A stretch of 8,680 bases of DNA from Hyphomicrobiaceae bacterium (GCA_013214245.1 JABSQE010000075.1:1-8680); one strand, 5' to 3'. Positions 1 through 7,501 are shown, numbered from the stretch's first letter. Notes: generated from the letters alone by a model not told the origin. Numbers and translations: made by a program.

Positions 1-139
1 CTTCTCGGATCTAATACTCACTTGTGCATATAACAAGCTACCTTCGAACCATTTTAAAATTCGAATGAAATTACTCGGTGGAGTAAAAACTATTATAAAG
101 AGCTACGGTTGTAGTTTTCAAGTTTGTTGGATTGTTGCT
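1..139. other. Non-coding flank downstream of tyrS
   Basis: AT-rich sequence at the window edge with no supported gene. ACTCGGT at 73-79 is the reverse complement of ACCGAGT at 172-178, the latter inside the 3' end of tyrS. The short sequence GAGTAAAA occurs both here (from 81) and next to the tyrS stop (from 152). No clear terminator with a T-run on the minus strand is visible for tyrS. Confidence 0.5.
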
Positions 140-158
140 TTACTCTGGATAGAGTAAA
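139..158. repeat. Perfect hairpin across the tyrS stop codon
   Basis: TTTACTC (139-145) pairs perfectly with GAGTAAA (152-158) around a six-base loop. The tyrS stop codon (140-142 on the minus strand) lies inside the stem. No T-run follows on the minus strand, so this is at most a weak or factor-assisted terminator or an mRNA 3'-end stabiliser. Confidence 0.4.
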
Positions 159-1405
159 ACATGTCGTTTTTTACCGAGTGATAACTTTATGACACCATCA
201 TTTGTGATATCTTTAGGAGTTAATGTTGCTTTCTCATCTCTAACTACAACACCATTAACTTTTAACCCGCCTCCTTTAAGTTGGCGCCTGGATTCACTAT
301 TAGATCTAGTTAATTTTGCAATTACGAACGCACTCAAAACTCCAAGGCCATTCTTGAGTTCTAAACCTCCCACGGCAACAGAAGGTAAGCCTTCAGCAAA
401 TTCACCACCATCAAAAGTTCTTTGAGCCGTTTTAACAGCGTCTTTAGCAGCTTTTCTTCCATGTAGAAGAGCTGTTGTTTCTGTTGCAAGTATCTTTTTA
501 GCTTCGTTTATCTCTTCGCCCTGTAAAGATTCCAACTTACTAATCTCATCAAGTGATAGCGTTGTGAACAACTTCAGAAACCTTGACACATCTTTGTCTT
601 CTGTATTACGCCAAAACTGCCAATAATCATATGCTGATAACATATCTAGATTGAGCCAAACAGCACCTGATGCGGTTTTCCCCATTTTGGCACCAGAACT
701 CGTTGTTAATAAGGGACAGGTAAGAGCATAAAGCTGTCCAGTCCCCATTCGCCTTCCAAGATCAATACCATTGATAATATTACCCCATTGATCAGAACCA
801 CCCATTTGTAGGTTGCAGCCATGACGTCGCGCCAACTCAACAAAGTCAAAAGATTGCAAAATCATATAATTAAATTCTATAAACGAAAGTTCTTGATCAC
901 GTTCAAGTCGCGTGCGGACTGAGTCCATTGTTAACATTCGATTGACTGAAAAATGCCGTCCTACATTGCGGAGCATATCAATGTAGTTAATTGTCGATAG
1001 CCATTCCGAATTATCCACCATAAGCGCATCGGTTTTTCCGTCACCAAAAGTAAGTAGCTTTGCAAAGACTTTTTTAATACTCTTTTTGTTCTGCTCAATT
1101 ACCGTTCGACTCAGTATCTTTCGGGATTCATCTTTTCCGGAAGGATCTCCAACACAAGTTGTTCCATCACCCATAAGGACTAATGGTTTATTGCCTGTAT
1201 GTTGAAGCCAAAATAGCATCATAATAGTTAACATCGAACCTACATGCAAAGACTGAGCTGTGCAATCGTAACCAACGTAGCAAACAATCTTTTGTTTCAA
1301 AGCGAGTTTATCAAGAGCTTCAAAATCAGAGCATTGGTGGATGTAGCCGCGCTCCTGAATAATTTTAAGAAAGTCAGACTTTGGTGTTAAACTTGTGTTT
1401 GCCAT
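140..1405 (-). CDS. tyrS: Tyrosyl-tRNA synthetase (TyrRS)
   Basis: Cytoplasmic class I aminoacyl-tRNA synthetase that activates tyrosine with ATP and loads it on tRNA-Tyr. The 421-residue product has the usual family length and layout. The Rossmann catalytic domain carries YVGYDCTA (43-50) and a HIGH-type signature reading HVGS (54-57). The tyrosine pocket shows Y180, Q184 and D187, followed by MGGSDQWGN (201-209). The KMSKS-type loop reads KMGKT (240-244). A C-terminal S4 RNA-binding domain lies around 350-415 (RRQLKGGGLKVNGVVV). The ATG start gives the short N-terminus normal for this type (KSDFL...ERGYIHQCSD); no Shine-Dalgarno sequence is evident before it. Unusual residues are D80 and C84 in the MGDGTTCVGDPSG stretch, where relatives I remember have Gly and usually Arg or Met. 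The frame is intact, so I judge it functional. It stands alone, with a long gap upstream. Confidence 0.97.
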   Translation of the reverse strand: MANTSLTPKSDFLKIIQERGYIHQCSDFEALDKLALKQKIVCYVGYDCTAQSLHVGSMLTIMMLFWLQHTGNKPLVLMGDGTTCVGDPSGKDESRKILSRTVIEQNKKSIKKVFAKLLTFGDGKTDALMVDNSEWLSTINYIDMLRNVGRHFSVNRMLTMDSVRTRLERDQELSFIEFNYMILQSFDFVELARRHGCNLQMGGSDQWGNIINGIDLGRRMGTGQLYALTCPLLTTSSGAKMGKTASGAVWLNLDMLSAYDYWQFWRNTEDKDVSRFLKLFTTLSLDEISKLESLQGEEINEAKKILATETTALLHGRKAAKDAVKTAQRTFDGGEFAEGLPSVAVGGLELKNGLGVLSAFVIAKLTRSNSESRRQLKGGGLKVNGVVVRDEKATLTPKDITNDGVIKLSLGKKRHVLLYPE

Positions 1406-1469
1406 TAAGAACCATTAGGAAATTGCGATTTTACTTCAGCTTTGTTTCAGCGGAGAATACTGACCAGAC

Positions 1470-1519
1470 ATTTTACCATTAATAGACTATTTTACTAAGT
1501 ACTAAAATCATGCTTGCAA
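1470..1519 (-). promoter_or_regulatory. Possible tyrS promoter
   Basis: On the minus strand, upstream of tyrS, TTGCAA (1514-1519) resembles a -35 box and TAAAAT (1489-1494) a -10 box, but the spacer is 19 bases, longer than ideal. A second TAAAAT lies at 1470-1475. These are motif resemblances only, in AT-rich DNA where chance matches are common. Confidence 0.2.
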
Positions 1520-2460
1520 ATGTGAATGTAGAATTACAATGGGTCTTGATTTGATAGTTTTGTGATATTTGTTGTCATAAGCTATATTAGAAATTTCTTG
1601 CCTGAAAATCTAACAATGCCTAACCGTTTCTTTAAAGAAAAATTACTACGCTTGTTTATATGAATATTTTGCAAATTTAGATATATCCAAAATATGTGAG
1701 ACAATATGATTGCATCTCCGGTACCAAGCACCTTTCAATGATGTAAATTGAAAATTACATAGCGTAAAAGTTTACAATTCACACGCTTCTATTAAAGCAG
1801 AATCATACAACGTTTACCTAGAAATCTACAAGACCGGAGTTAGAAACTAGCGAGACAATAAATGTATGCCCAAAGCTTTTTTGGGTTAAATATTTAGAAT
1901 TATAGTTGTTATTTCAATTAAAGATTTACATTATATTTTAATCTTGTTTTAAATTTTTTTCAAGCTCGTGAAATGGCTAACTCATGTATGCCCTGGCAAA
2001 CTATCATTCTATTGCTTAATCCTTAACAATGCTAGCCCAGTCACCATAGTTGTTAGCTATAAAACTGATACATATAACTTCAATGTGATATATTGTAATG
2101 GTATTTGTCCAATTCGAAGATGAAAAGCATGGATCTGGTCTGAGTGGTCGTAATACTAACCTGTTAAAGTGCGTAAAATATGTTCCAGGACTTTTGGTTC
2201 ATTAATGAAAATATAGCCAAGAGACCTTACAATCCATTATCAGGTTTAGGGTCATCATAGGCTCCACATCTCACCGGATACATCACTGTGTCTCAAGTCT
2301 TTAAGTTCATGTAAATTTCTTTTTGAAGGTCGACCCCTATTTTTTAGCATTGCAAAGGGTTTAATTTTTAATGAACGAGTTGTTTAATCTAATCTTATAA
2401 TTATAACACTACATGCTGATAAAAATAAGGAATTAATTAATAAGAAATAGAAAATCGACA

Positions 2461-2498
2461 ATTTTACAATCTACATATAATTTTACAATCTACATATA
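2461..2498. repeat. Perfect 19-bp tandem duplication
   Basis: ATTTTACAATCTACATATA occurs twice back to back (2461-2479 and 2480-2498) without a mismatch. It lies in non-coding DNA and looks like a slippage or direct-duplication product. Two copies are not enough to call a CRISPR or a structured repeat family. Confidence 0.9.
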
Positions 2499-2988
2499 TA
2501 GAAGGTTATCTATATACTAAGGATTTCTCATTCTTAGGATTAACTAACTGAAGATTTCCGGCATTATCTGAGTTATTAATATTTGACCTCAGATTTGCTG
2601 TCTTAATTAAAAAGACCTAATTTAAACGCGATTAAGTAAGGGTTACGATATTGATTTATCCCATTTTCTCGAAGTTTTAAACACTGACAACACTGAGTCC
2701 GCCTGTTCTAGAACACTATTGTTATCACGGGCTTAAAAAAAACTTGTATCTCACATTAGAGAGAGTCTTTTTATGTGATTGTAAATGGTGTTAGGGCAAT
2801 CTTTTTTTGTAAACCTGTAGATTTTTGGTGATCTTCAAAAGTCGCTGTTTTGATTGCATTTTCATAGATCTACGATTAGTAAAAACGTTTGTGGGTACTG
2901 TGCAAAACATGGCTTTAAGTTTTGTTATTCAGAACAGATTCATTTAATTTATAATAGAGTTAAGACGAATGGATTAAAAAGCTACCAG

Positions 2989-4302
2989 TCATAAAATAAA
3001 CTTTGAAAGATCTGCATTTTTAGCTAAATTACCTACTTGTTTGTACACATAATTAGCATCTATTTCATAGTTTTGTCCTGACCTGTCAGAAGCTTCAAAA
3101 GAAATATCGTCAAGTACGCGTTCTATGACAGTTTGTAGCCGCCGCGCACCTATGTTTTCAACGCTAGCGTTAACCAGCACTGCAATATCTGCTATAGCGT
3201 CGATAGAATCATCACTAAAGCTAAGAGATACACCCTCTGTTTTAAGAAGTGCAATATACTGTTTTATGAGACTTGTTTCAGTTTCAGTCAGAATACGACG
3301 AAAGTCTTCTTTAGTTAACGCACTTAATTCAACGCGCGTTGGAAGACGGCCTTGCAACTCTGGTAGCAAATCTGATGGTTTTGAGATATGGAATGCACCT
3401 GAGGCTATAAATAGGATGTGATCAGTTTTTACTGGACCATGCTTAGTAGCAACTGTTGTGCCCTCGATTAAAGGAAGCAAATCACGCTGCACTCCTTCGC
3501 GGCTCACATCACCGCCAATACGGCCACCATCGGAAACTGAACGGCAGATTTTATCTATTTCGTCAAGGAATATAATACCATCATCTTCAACTGCTGAAAT
3601 GGCTGATGATACAATCTGATCATCGTCCAACAGCTTGTCACTTTCCTCAGCTATTAATACAGGGTAACTTTCTGCAACCGTTAGGCGACGGCTCTTGCTG
3701 CGTTGCCCCAAAGCTTTTCCAAGCATATCTCCTATGTTGATCATGCTCATCGAAGCTCCAGGTTGGCCTGGAATTTCAAACATTGGCATGTTGCTGTTAT
3801 CGGCAACCTTGATCTCAATCTCGTTATAATTTAATTCATTTGCACGCAGTTTTTTACGGAAAGTTTCGCGTGTGGAAGGTTGTGCATTTTCACCAACTAT
3901 AGCGTCTAATACTCGTTCTTCTGCCGCCTGCTCTGCTCGTACACGCACCTCTACACGCTTACGCTTACGAACGAGCCCAATTCCGACTTCAAGTAGATCG
4001 CGTATAATGCTTTCAACATCACGCCCAACGTAACCTACTTCAGTGAATTTTGTTGCCTCAAGCTTAAGAAACGGTGCTCCGGCTAGTTTGGCAAGTCGCC
4101 TAGATATTTCCGTTTTACCTACTCCAGTTGGGCCTATCATAAGTATATTTTTTGGTAAGACCTCGTCTTTCATTTCTCCCCGGAGCTGCTGACGCCGCCA
4201 GCGATTTCTAAGAGCGATAGCAACTGCACGCTTAGCCGGTTGTTGTCCGATAATGAAGCGATCTAGTTCTGAGACGATTTCACGTGGGGAAAAGCTATTC
4301 AT
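2989..4302 (-). CDS. hslU: HslU, ATPase/unfoldase subunit of the HslUV (ClpYQ) protease
   Basis: AAA+ ATPase that forms a hexameric ring, unfolds substrate proteins and threads them into the HslV peptidase chamber in the cytoplasm. The 437-residue product is full length. In order it shows an N-terminal helix region with the FIIGQ motif, Walker A GPTGVGKT (57-64), the pore loop GYVG (90-93) that grips substrate, an intermediate (I) domain at roughly 110-235, Walker B IIFLDE (243-248), the LQGRLPTRVEL segment with a likely arginine finger, and sensor 2 GARR (385-388). The C-terminus ends in DLSKFIL, the conserved tail that docks into HslV and activates it. The ATG start has AGGA four bases upstream. 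It lies 116 bp downstream of hslV on the same strand, so co-transcription is likely. That gap holds no gene. No convincing terminator was seen downstream. Confidence 0.98.
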   Translation of the reverse strand: MNSFSPREIVSELDRFIIGQQPAKRAVAIALRNRWRRQQLRGEMKDEVLPKNILMIGPTGVGKTEISRRLAKLAGAPFLKLEATKFTEVGYVGRDVESIIRDLLEVGIGLVRKRKRVEVRVRAEQAAEERVLDAIVGENAQPSTRETFRKKLRANELNYNEIEIKVADNSNMPMFEIPGQPGASMSMINIGDMLGKALGQRSKSRRLTVAESYPVLIAEESDKLLDDDQIVSSAISAVEDDGIIFLDEIDKICRSVSDGGRIGGDVSREGVQRDLLPLIEGTTVATKHGPVKTDHILFIASGAFHISKPSDLLPELQGRLPTRVELSALTKEDFRRILTETETSLIKQYIALLKTEGVSLSFSDDSIDAIADIAVLVNASVENIGARRLQTVIERVLDDISFEASDRSGQNYEIDANYVYKQVGNLAKNADLSKFIL

Positions 4303-4418
4303 GATATCCTAAGATTATGTTGTGAACAATAAGCTGTAATTCTGTCCATGTTTTTGTTGATGCTGATTTCAAGCAATTATATTGGCTATTACTAAAAATT
4401 TAGTTTTGGAAAATCACT

Positions 4419-5009
4419 TTACTTGATTATCTTTTTGTTATTTAAACTTTTAAGTACTAAATTAGAGTTAGTGTAAATACAGATATCTGAGGCGATAAGC
4501 ATCGCTTTACGGGCGATAGTTTCAGCGTCGAAATCCGTGTCCATGAGACCGCGTGCAGCCGCCATTGCGTACATTCCACCTGAACCAATCCCCATGATGT
4601 CATTTTCAGGCTCTAACACGTCACCTGTACCAGTTAAAACTAGTGTAGTTTCTGGATCTGCAACAAGCATCATGGCCTCTAATTTTCGCAGATGTCGATC
4701 CGTTCGCCAATCCTTGGCCAACTCAACGGCGGCACGGATTAATTGCCCAGGGTAATGTTCAAGTTTCGCTTCCAATCGCTCGAATAGCGTGAAAGCATCT
4801 GCAGTAGCACCAGCAAAGCCGGAAATCACATCACCACGTCCAAGCGAACGTACCTTGCAAGCATTAGCCTTGATTACGGTTTGGCCTAACGTGACTTGCC
4901 CGTCACCAGCTATGACGACGCTATCTTGCCGGCGTAGCGTTAGTATTGTTGTTGCGTGCCATCCTTCGTAATAATTTGATGACGTTGAATTTAGTAGAGC
5001 TGTATGCAT
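4419..5009 (-). CDS. hslV: HslV, proteolytic subunit of the HslUV (ClpYQ) protease
   Basis: Threonine peptidase that forms a double hexameric chamber capped by HslU. The first 19 residues act as a propeptide; the mature chain should begin at T20 in the context WHATTIL. Counting from T20 as residue 1, the expected active-site Asp17 (in AGDGQ) and Lys33 (in NACKVR) are in place, as is the GFAGATADAF segment at mature 45-54. Further conserved blocks are YPGQL, AVELAKDWRTD, LEAMMLVAD, DVLEPE, IGSGG and ICIYTN. The product is 196 residues, a little longer than I expect, because the C-terminus ends in a basic, Asn/Lys-rich tail (KSLNNKKIIK). The ATG lies in the palindrome ATGCAT, and no Shine-Dalgarno is visible. 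It is divergent from hisB and would be transcribed ahead of hslU. Confidence 0.97.
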   Translation of the reverse strand: MHTALLNSTSSNYYEGWHATTILTLRRQDSVVIAGDGQVTLGQTVIKANACKVRSLGRGDVISGFAGATADAFTLFERLEAKLEHYPGQLIRAAVELAKDWRTDRHLRKLEAMMLVADPETTLVLTGTGDVLEPENDIMGIGSGGMYAMAAARGLMDTDFDAETIARKAMLIASDICIYTNSNLVLKSLNNKKIIK

Positions 5010-5064
5010 GGTATAACCATATATATATGTGGATTAGTTGCAATATTACTTGCAGCAGCTTTGC

Positions 5065-5092
5065 TTGAGAATTGCAAGCTATTAATAATATT
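5065..5092 (+). promoter_or_regulatory. Possible hisB promoter
   Basis: TTGAGA (5065-5070) matches five of six bases of a sigma-70-type -35 box. After a 16-base spacer, AATATT (5087-5092) gives a weak -10 box. Transcription would begin shortly before the Shine-Dalgarno at 5107. The region is shared with the divergent hslV promoter, for which I found no clear box. It also holds a small GCTTG/CAAGC inverted repeat (5063-5079) that could be an operator or chance. Confidence 0.3.
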
Positions 5093-5106
5093 TGGCGCTT
5101 ATGATC

Positions 5107-5111
5107 AGGAG
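5107..5111 (+). promoter_or_regulatory. Shine-Dalgarno AGGAG that sets a TTG start for hisB
   Basis: AGGAG lies nine bases before TTG at 5121. This is the strongest ribosome site in the divergent region and points to a TTG start. The alternative in-frame ATG at 5004 has no Shine-Dalgarno and would add 39 hydrophobic residues that are not part of the HisB family and would overlap the hslV start. Confidence 0.7.
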
Positions 5112-5120
5112 TTAATTCAT

Positions 5121-5717
5121 TTGGAACGCATAGTAACTCTAAAACGCATAACCAAAGAAACAAGCATAGAGGTCACACTCAATCTTGATGGTTATGGAAA
5201 TTATAAAATTAATACTGGCATAAGTTTTCTTGACCATATGTTGGAGCAACTATCGCACCACTCTCTTATAAATATTATGTTGAAAGTTAAAGGTGATCTT
5301 CACATTGACTGCCATCATACAGTAGAAGATGTAGGAATTGTTCTTGGCCAGGCTCTCAAGCAGGGTCTTGGCGAACGTAAAGGTATTACCCGCTATGCGG
5401 ATAGTCAGTTAGTTATGGACGAAACATTAATAAGTTGTGCTATGGATATCTCAGGTAGGCCTTATTTGAAATGGGGTGTGAGCTTTTCACAGGATAAAAT
5501 TGGTGAGATGGATTCTGAATTATTTTATGAGTGGTTTCGCGCATTTGCTTATAATGCTGGTATTTCACTGCACTTACACAAACTCTATGGAGTAAACAAT
5601 CATCATATTGCCGAAACTTGTTTTAAAGCTTTAGCGCGAACACTTAAAGTCGCGATTAGCATTGATCCACGCCAAGGTAATCGCATTCCATCGACAAAAG
5701 GGACTTTGCAGGGGTAA
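5121..5717 (+). CDS. hisB: Imidazoleglycerol-phosphate dehydratase (HisB)
   Basis: Mn-dependent enzyme of histidine biosynthesis that dehydrates imidazoleglycerol phosphate to imidazoleacetol phosphate. From the TTG start the product is 198 residues, matching the monofunctional alphaproteobacterial form (no phosphatase domain). Metal-binding motifs are present in both halves of the duplicated fold: DCHHTVED (63-70) and NNHHIAET (159-166). GISFLDHMLEQLSHH (33-47), MDETL, DISGRPYL and the C-terminal IPSTKGTL are also typical. A longer frame opens at ATG 5004, but its extra 39 residues look like translated intergenic DNA; the Shine-Dalgarno at 5107 and family length both favour TTG 5121. It is the first gene of a compact plus-strand cluster: the next gene starts two bases after its stop. 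It is divergent from hslV. Confidence 0.95.
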   Translation: MERIVTLKRITKETSIEVTLNLDGYGNYKINTGISFLDHMLEQLSHHSLINIMLKVKGDLHIDCHHTVEDVGIVLGQALKQGLGERKGITRYADSQLVMDETLISCAMDISGRPYLKWGVSFSQDKIGEMDSELFYEWFRAFAYNAGISLHLHKLYGVNNHHIAETCFKALARTLKVAISIDPRQGNRIPSTKGTLQG

Positions 5718-5719
5718 CA

Positions 5720-6280
5720 ATGGTATTTCTATGGTTTCGTAAGGTTGAGGCTTATACTATCCATGAGCGACAAGACACTGTTGCACTCAAAAATGAGCGC
5801 GCAGACGAACTGATCTTCGTGAAAGATGGCTTTTCATTACTAGCTTCTGTTCTGCCACCAATTTGGATGATTGCAAATTGCGTATGGTTAGTGTTATTTG
5901 CATATGTTTTTATTGTGTTGATCTTGACGGTGTTTTTTAGCGTTTTCCATATCTATAACTTTTGGCTCGTGTATATAGTTTGTGTATTAAATCTGATTAT
6001 TGGTTTTGAAGCTGATTCTATAGTTCGTTGGACACTCGATCGAAAGGCTTGGAAACAGATTGCGCATGTTACGGGAGCAACAAGAGAAGATTGCGAACGT
6101 CGTTTTTTTAGCTTTTGGTTGAATTCTAATCTAGAAGTGAAAACTAAAGACTCATCGACATCTAAATCACACAACCAATCTGAAACACCACTAGTTGACA
6201 CATTAGCTACACCTCGTGATATTGAGGGTAAACATCAGAAACGCTATAGTCATAGCAATCCAATGCTTTGGAGACGTTAA
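5720..6280 (+). CDS. DUF2628-like small membrane protein in the his cluster
   Basis: Function unknown. The 186-residue product has a soluble N-terminus (1-37, with FVKDGFS at 33-39), a strongly hydrophobic stretch at about 39-74 that could span the membrane once or twice and contains LPPIWM (45-50), and a second hydrophobic segment at about 80-96. A conserved-looking cytoplasmic stretch with WTLDRKAW and GATREDCERRFF (119-130) follows, then a polar Ser/Thr/Lys-rich tail. This plan resembles the DUF2628 family, which in Rhizobiales sits between hisB and hisH; the family assignment is from memory of that pattern. The start is supported by AGGGG (5710-5714) inside the end of hisB, five bases before the ATG, suggesting translational coupling. 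Its stop overlaps the hisH ATG by one base. The position implies co-expression with histidine genes but does not prove a role in the pathway. Confidence 0.8.
   Translation: MVFLWFRKVEAYTIHERQDTVALKNERADELIFVKDGFSLLASVLPPIWMIANCVWLVLFAYVFIVLILTVFFSVFHIYNFWLVYIVCVLNLIIGFEADSIVRWTLDRKAWKQIAHVTGATREDCERRFFSFWLNSNLEVKTKDSSTSKSHNQSETPLVDTLATPRDIEGKHQKRYSHSNPMLWRR
6270..6273 (+). promoter_or_regulatory. Shine-Dalgarno GGAG that sets the hisH start
   Basis: GGAG lies six bases before ATG 6280, inside the last codons of the preceding gene. It favours ATG 6280 over an in-frame TTG at 6268, which overlaps the Shine-Dalgarno itself and would add four non-family residues. The TAATG stop/start overlap is typical of coupled translation. 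Confidence 0.7.
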
Positions 6281-6933
6281 TGCAAAGGGTTGTAGTTGTC
6301 GATTGTGGTTCTGGTAATCTGCACTCTGTTAAAAAAGCGGTTGTAAGATCAGCCTTGGATATTAATATAGAGATTACGGTTAATGTAAGTTCAAATCCTA
6401 AAGACATTGTACACGCTGACCGAATTATACTACCAGGTGTTGGGTCCTATATCGACTGTAAGTCTGGACTTGTAGCGGTTCCAGGTATGATCGATGCGCT
6501 CCATGAAGTGGTGATTAATAAAGGACGTGCTTTTCTTGGCATTTGTGTTGGCATGCAACTTTTGGCGACACGAGGATTTGAGTTTGGTGAAACAACTGGA
6601 TTTGACTGGATTGCAGGAGACGTGGTTGCAATTTCACCAAAGGATAGAAGTTTTAAAATTCCACATATGGGCTGGAATATACTGTATAAGTGTCACGATC
6701 ATAAGCTTTTTAATGGCATCAAATTTGATTATCAAGCTCCCCATGCTTACTTTGTGCATTCATTTCATATGCTACCAAGAGAACATAAACACGTTTTAGC
6801 TGAGACTGATTATGGCTGTAATATCAATGCAGTTATCGGGCGGGATAACATCGTAGGAACTCAGTTTCATCCTGAGAAAAGTCAAAGCTTAGGGCTGCAA
6901 TTTCTTAAAAACTTCCTGCAATGGTTTCCTTGA
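6280..6933 (+). CDS. hisH: Imidazole glycerol phosphate synthase, glutamine amidotransferase subunit (HisH)
   Basis: Class I glutaminase subunit of IGP synthase. It releases ammonia from glutamine and passes it to HisF, which forms imidazoleglycerol phosphate (the substrate of HisB) and AICAR. The 217-residue product from ATG 6280 is full length. It begins VVVVDCGSGNLHSVKKA and has the oxyanion region PGVGSY (52-57). The nucleophile is C89 in GICVGMQLL, and His197 and Glu199 in QFHPEKS complete the catalytic triad. IPHMGWN (127-133) and YFVHSFH (157-163) are further family blocks. It overlaps the upstream gene by one base and should be translated from the same mRNA. Its obligate partner hisF, and hisA, do not follow in this window, so they must be elsewhere or missing. 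Confidence 0.97.
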   Translation: MQRVVVVDCGSGNLHSVKKAVVRSALDINIEITVNVSSNPKDIVHADRIILPGVGSYIDCKSGLVAVPGMIDALHEVVINKGRAFLGICVGMQLLATRGFEFGETTGFDWIAGDVVAISPKDRSFKIPHMGWNILYKCHDHKLFNGIKFDYQAPHAYFVHSFHMLPREHKHVLAETDYGCNINAVIGRDNIVGTQFHPEKSQSLGLQFLKNFLQWFP

Positions 6934-6986
6934 GAGCCTCCAGTATCCACTACTAATTAAGCGCACCTATTAAGATGTATAACTTC

Positions 6987-7020
6987 AGGTTCTGAAAGTG
7001 TTTTTAAACACACCTTTTTT
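6987..7020 (+). terminator. Probable rho-independent terminator of the his cluster
   Basis: About 60 bases after hisH, GTGTTT (6998-7003) pairs with AAACAC (7006-7011), with AGGT/ACCT as a possible outer pairing across a bulge. A run of six T follows at 7015-7020. The two-base loop is tight, so the actual stem may open by a pair. The location is right for the end of the hisB-hisH transcript. Confidence 0.5.
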
Positions 7021-7501
7021 GGTCTTCTATATTTTTTTAGTTAAAAGCTATGACCTGACAAATGAAATATAATGTATATAATTAATGCTAATTTAAAATT
7101 TGACAATAAGACCTCGTAATAGGTGTGGCATCGACAAAAAAGAAATTTTTTAAGTCTACTGTAAATGGAAGATTGGTAAATCTTTAAAAGAGCTCTAAAA
7201 CATTCTAAGAAATAGTTTGCAGAGGAACAAAAAGGTAAAACCTCGAGAATTAATTTATGTTGTATAATTTCAATAACATATTAGGGTTGAAGTTTAAAAT
7301 TGACTACACATAGTAATTAAAGCGCCCAGATATCGTGAATACTACGATTATAAAATATAGTTTTGTAACGTGTATATTTTTAACCGCCTTCACGTGAGTG
7401 AAATGTCTGCCGATTAGCAGAATGAAAATACTAGTAGACTTAAACAAGTTTGACAAAGTAAATTGACTTTGACTGCTTATCAAAAAAGCCAGAAGTAATC
7501 C

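Larger units (their letters stand above)
1406..2988. other. 1.58 kb intergenic region without a supportable gene
   Basis: This stretch separates tyrS from hslU and is AT-rich and broken by stops in all frames. I found no tRNA, rRNA, insertion sequence or recognisable protein fragment by eye. It contains a perfect 14-base palindrome TTTCTTTAAAGAAA (1627-1640), a hairpin CCCAAA/TTTGGG (1869-1885), a 12-base palindrome TGTTCTAGAACA (2704-2715), and a tandem duplication listed separately. The part around 2040-2340 looks less AT-rich and holds a 35-codon plus-strand frame (2098-2205) with no Shine-Dalgarno and no recognisable product. It may be decayed coding sequence, but I cannot identify the ancestor. 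Confidence 0.6.

Noticed and set aside
50..70. TTCGAA-containing stretch as the T-arm of a tRNA
   Set aside because: The flanking bases do not form the T stem, and no acceptor or anticodon arms could be built around it.
1716..1839. Inverted repeat CTCCGGT / ACCGGAG as ends of a small mobile element
   Set aside because: Only seven bases match, there are no target-site duplications, and no transposase-like frame lies between them.
2098..2205. A 35-codon plus-strand frame in the large gap
   Set aside because: No ribosome site, no recognisable family and short length; kept only as a possible remnant.
2461..2498. Start of a CRISPR array
   Set aside because: Only two units that are directly adjacent with no spacers, and no cas genes nearby.
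2704..2715. Palindrome TGTTCTAGAACA as a LexA or other operator
   Set aside because: The alphaproteobacterial LexA site is a direct repeat of GTTC with a seven-base spacer, which this is not, and no gene start lies next to it.
5004..5120. N-terminal extension of hisB from ATG 5004, resembling a signal or membrane segment
   Set aside because: The extra residues are not part of HisB, have no ribosome site, overlap the hslV start, and family length is met from TTG 5121.
4921..5163. An 80-codon minus-strand frame across the hslV start and the hisB start
   Set aside because: It runs in another frame over the 5' ends of two clear genes and the intergenic region, and resembles no protein.
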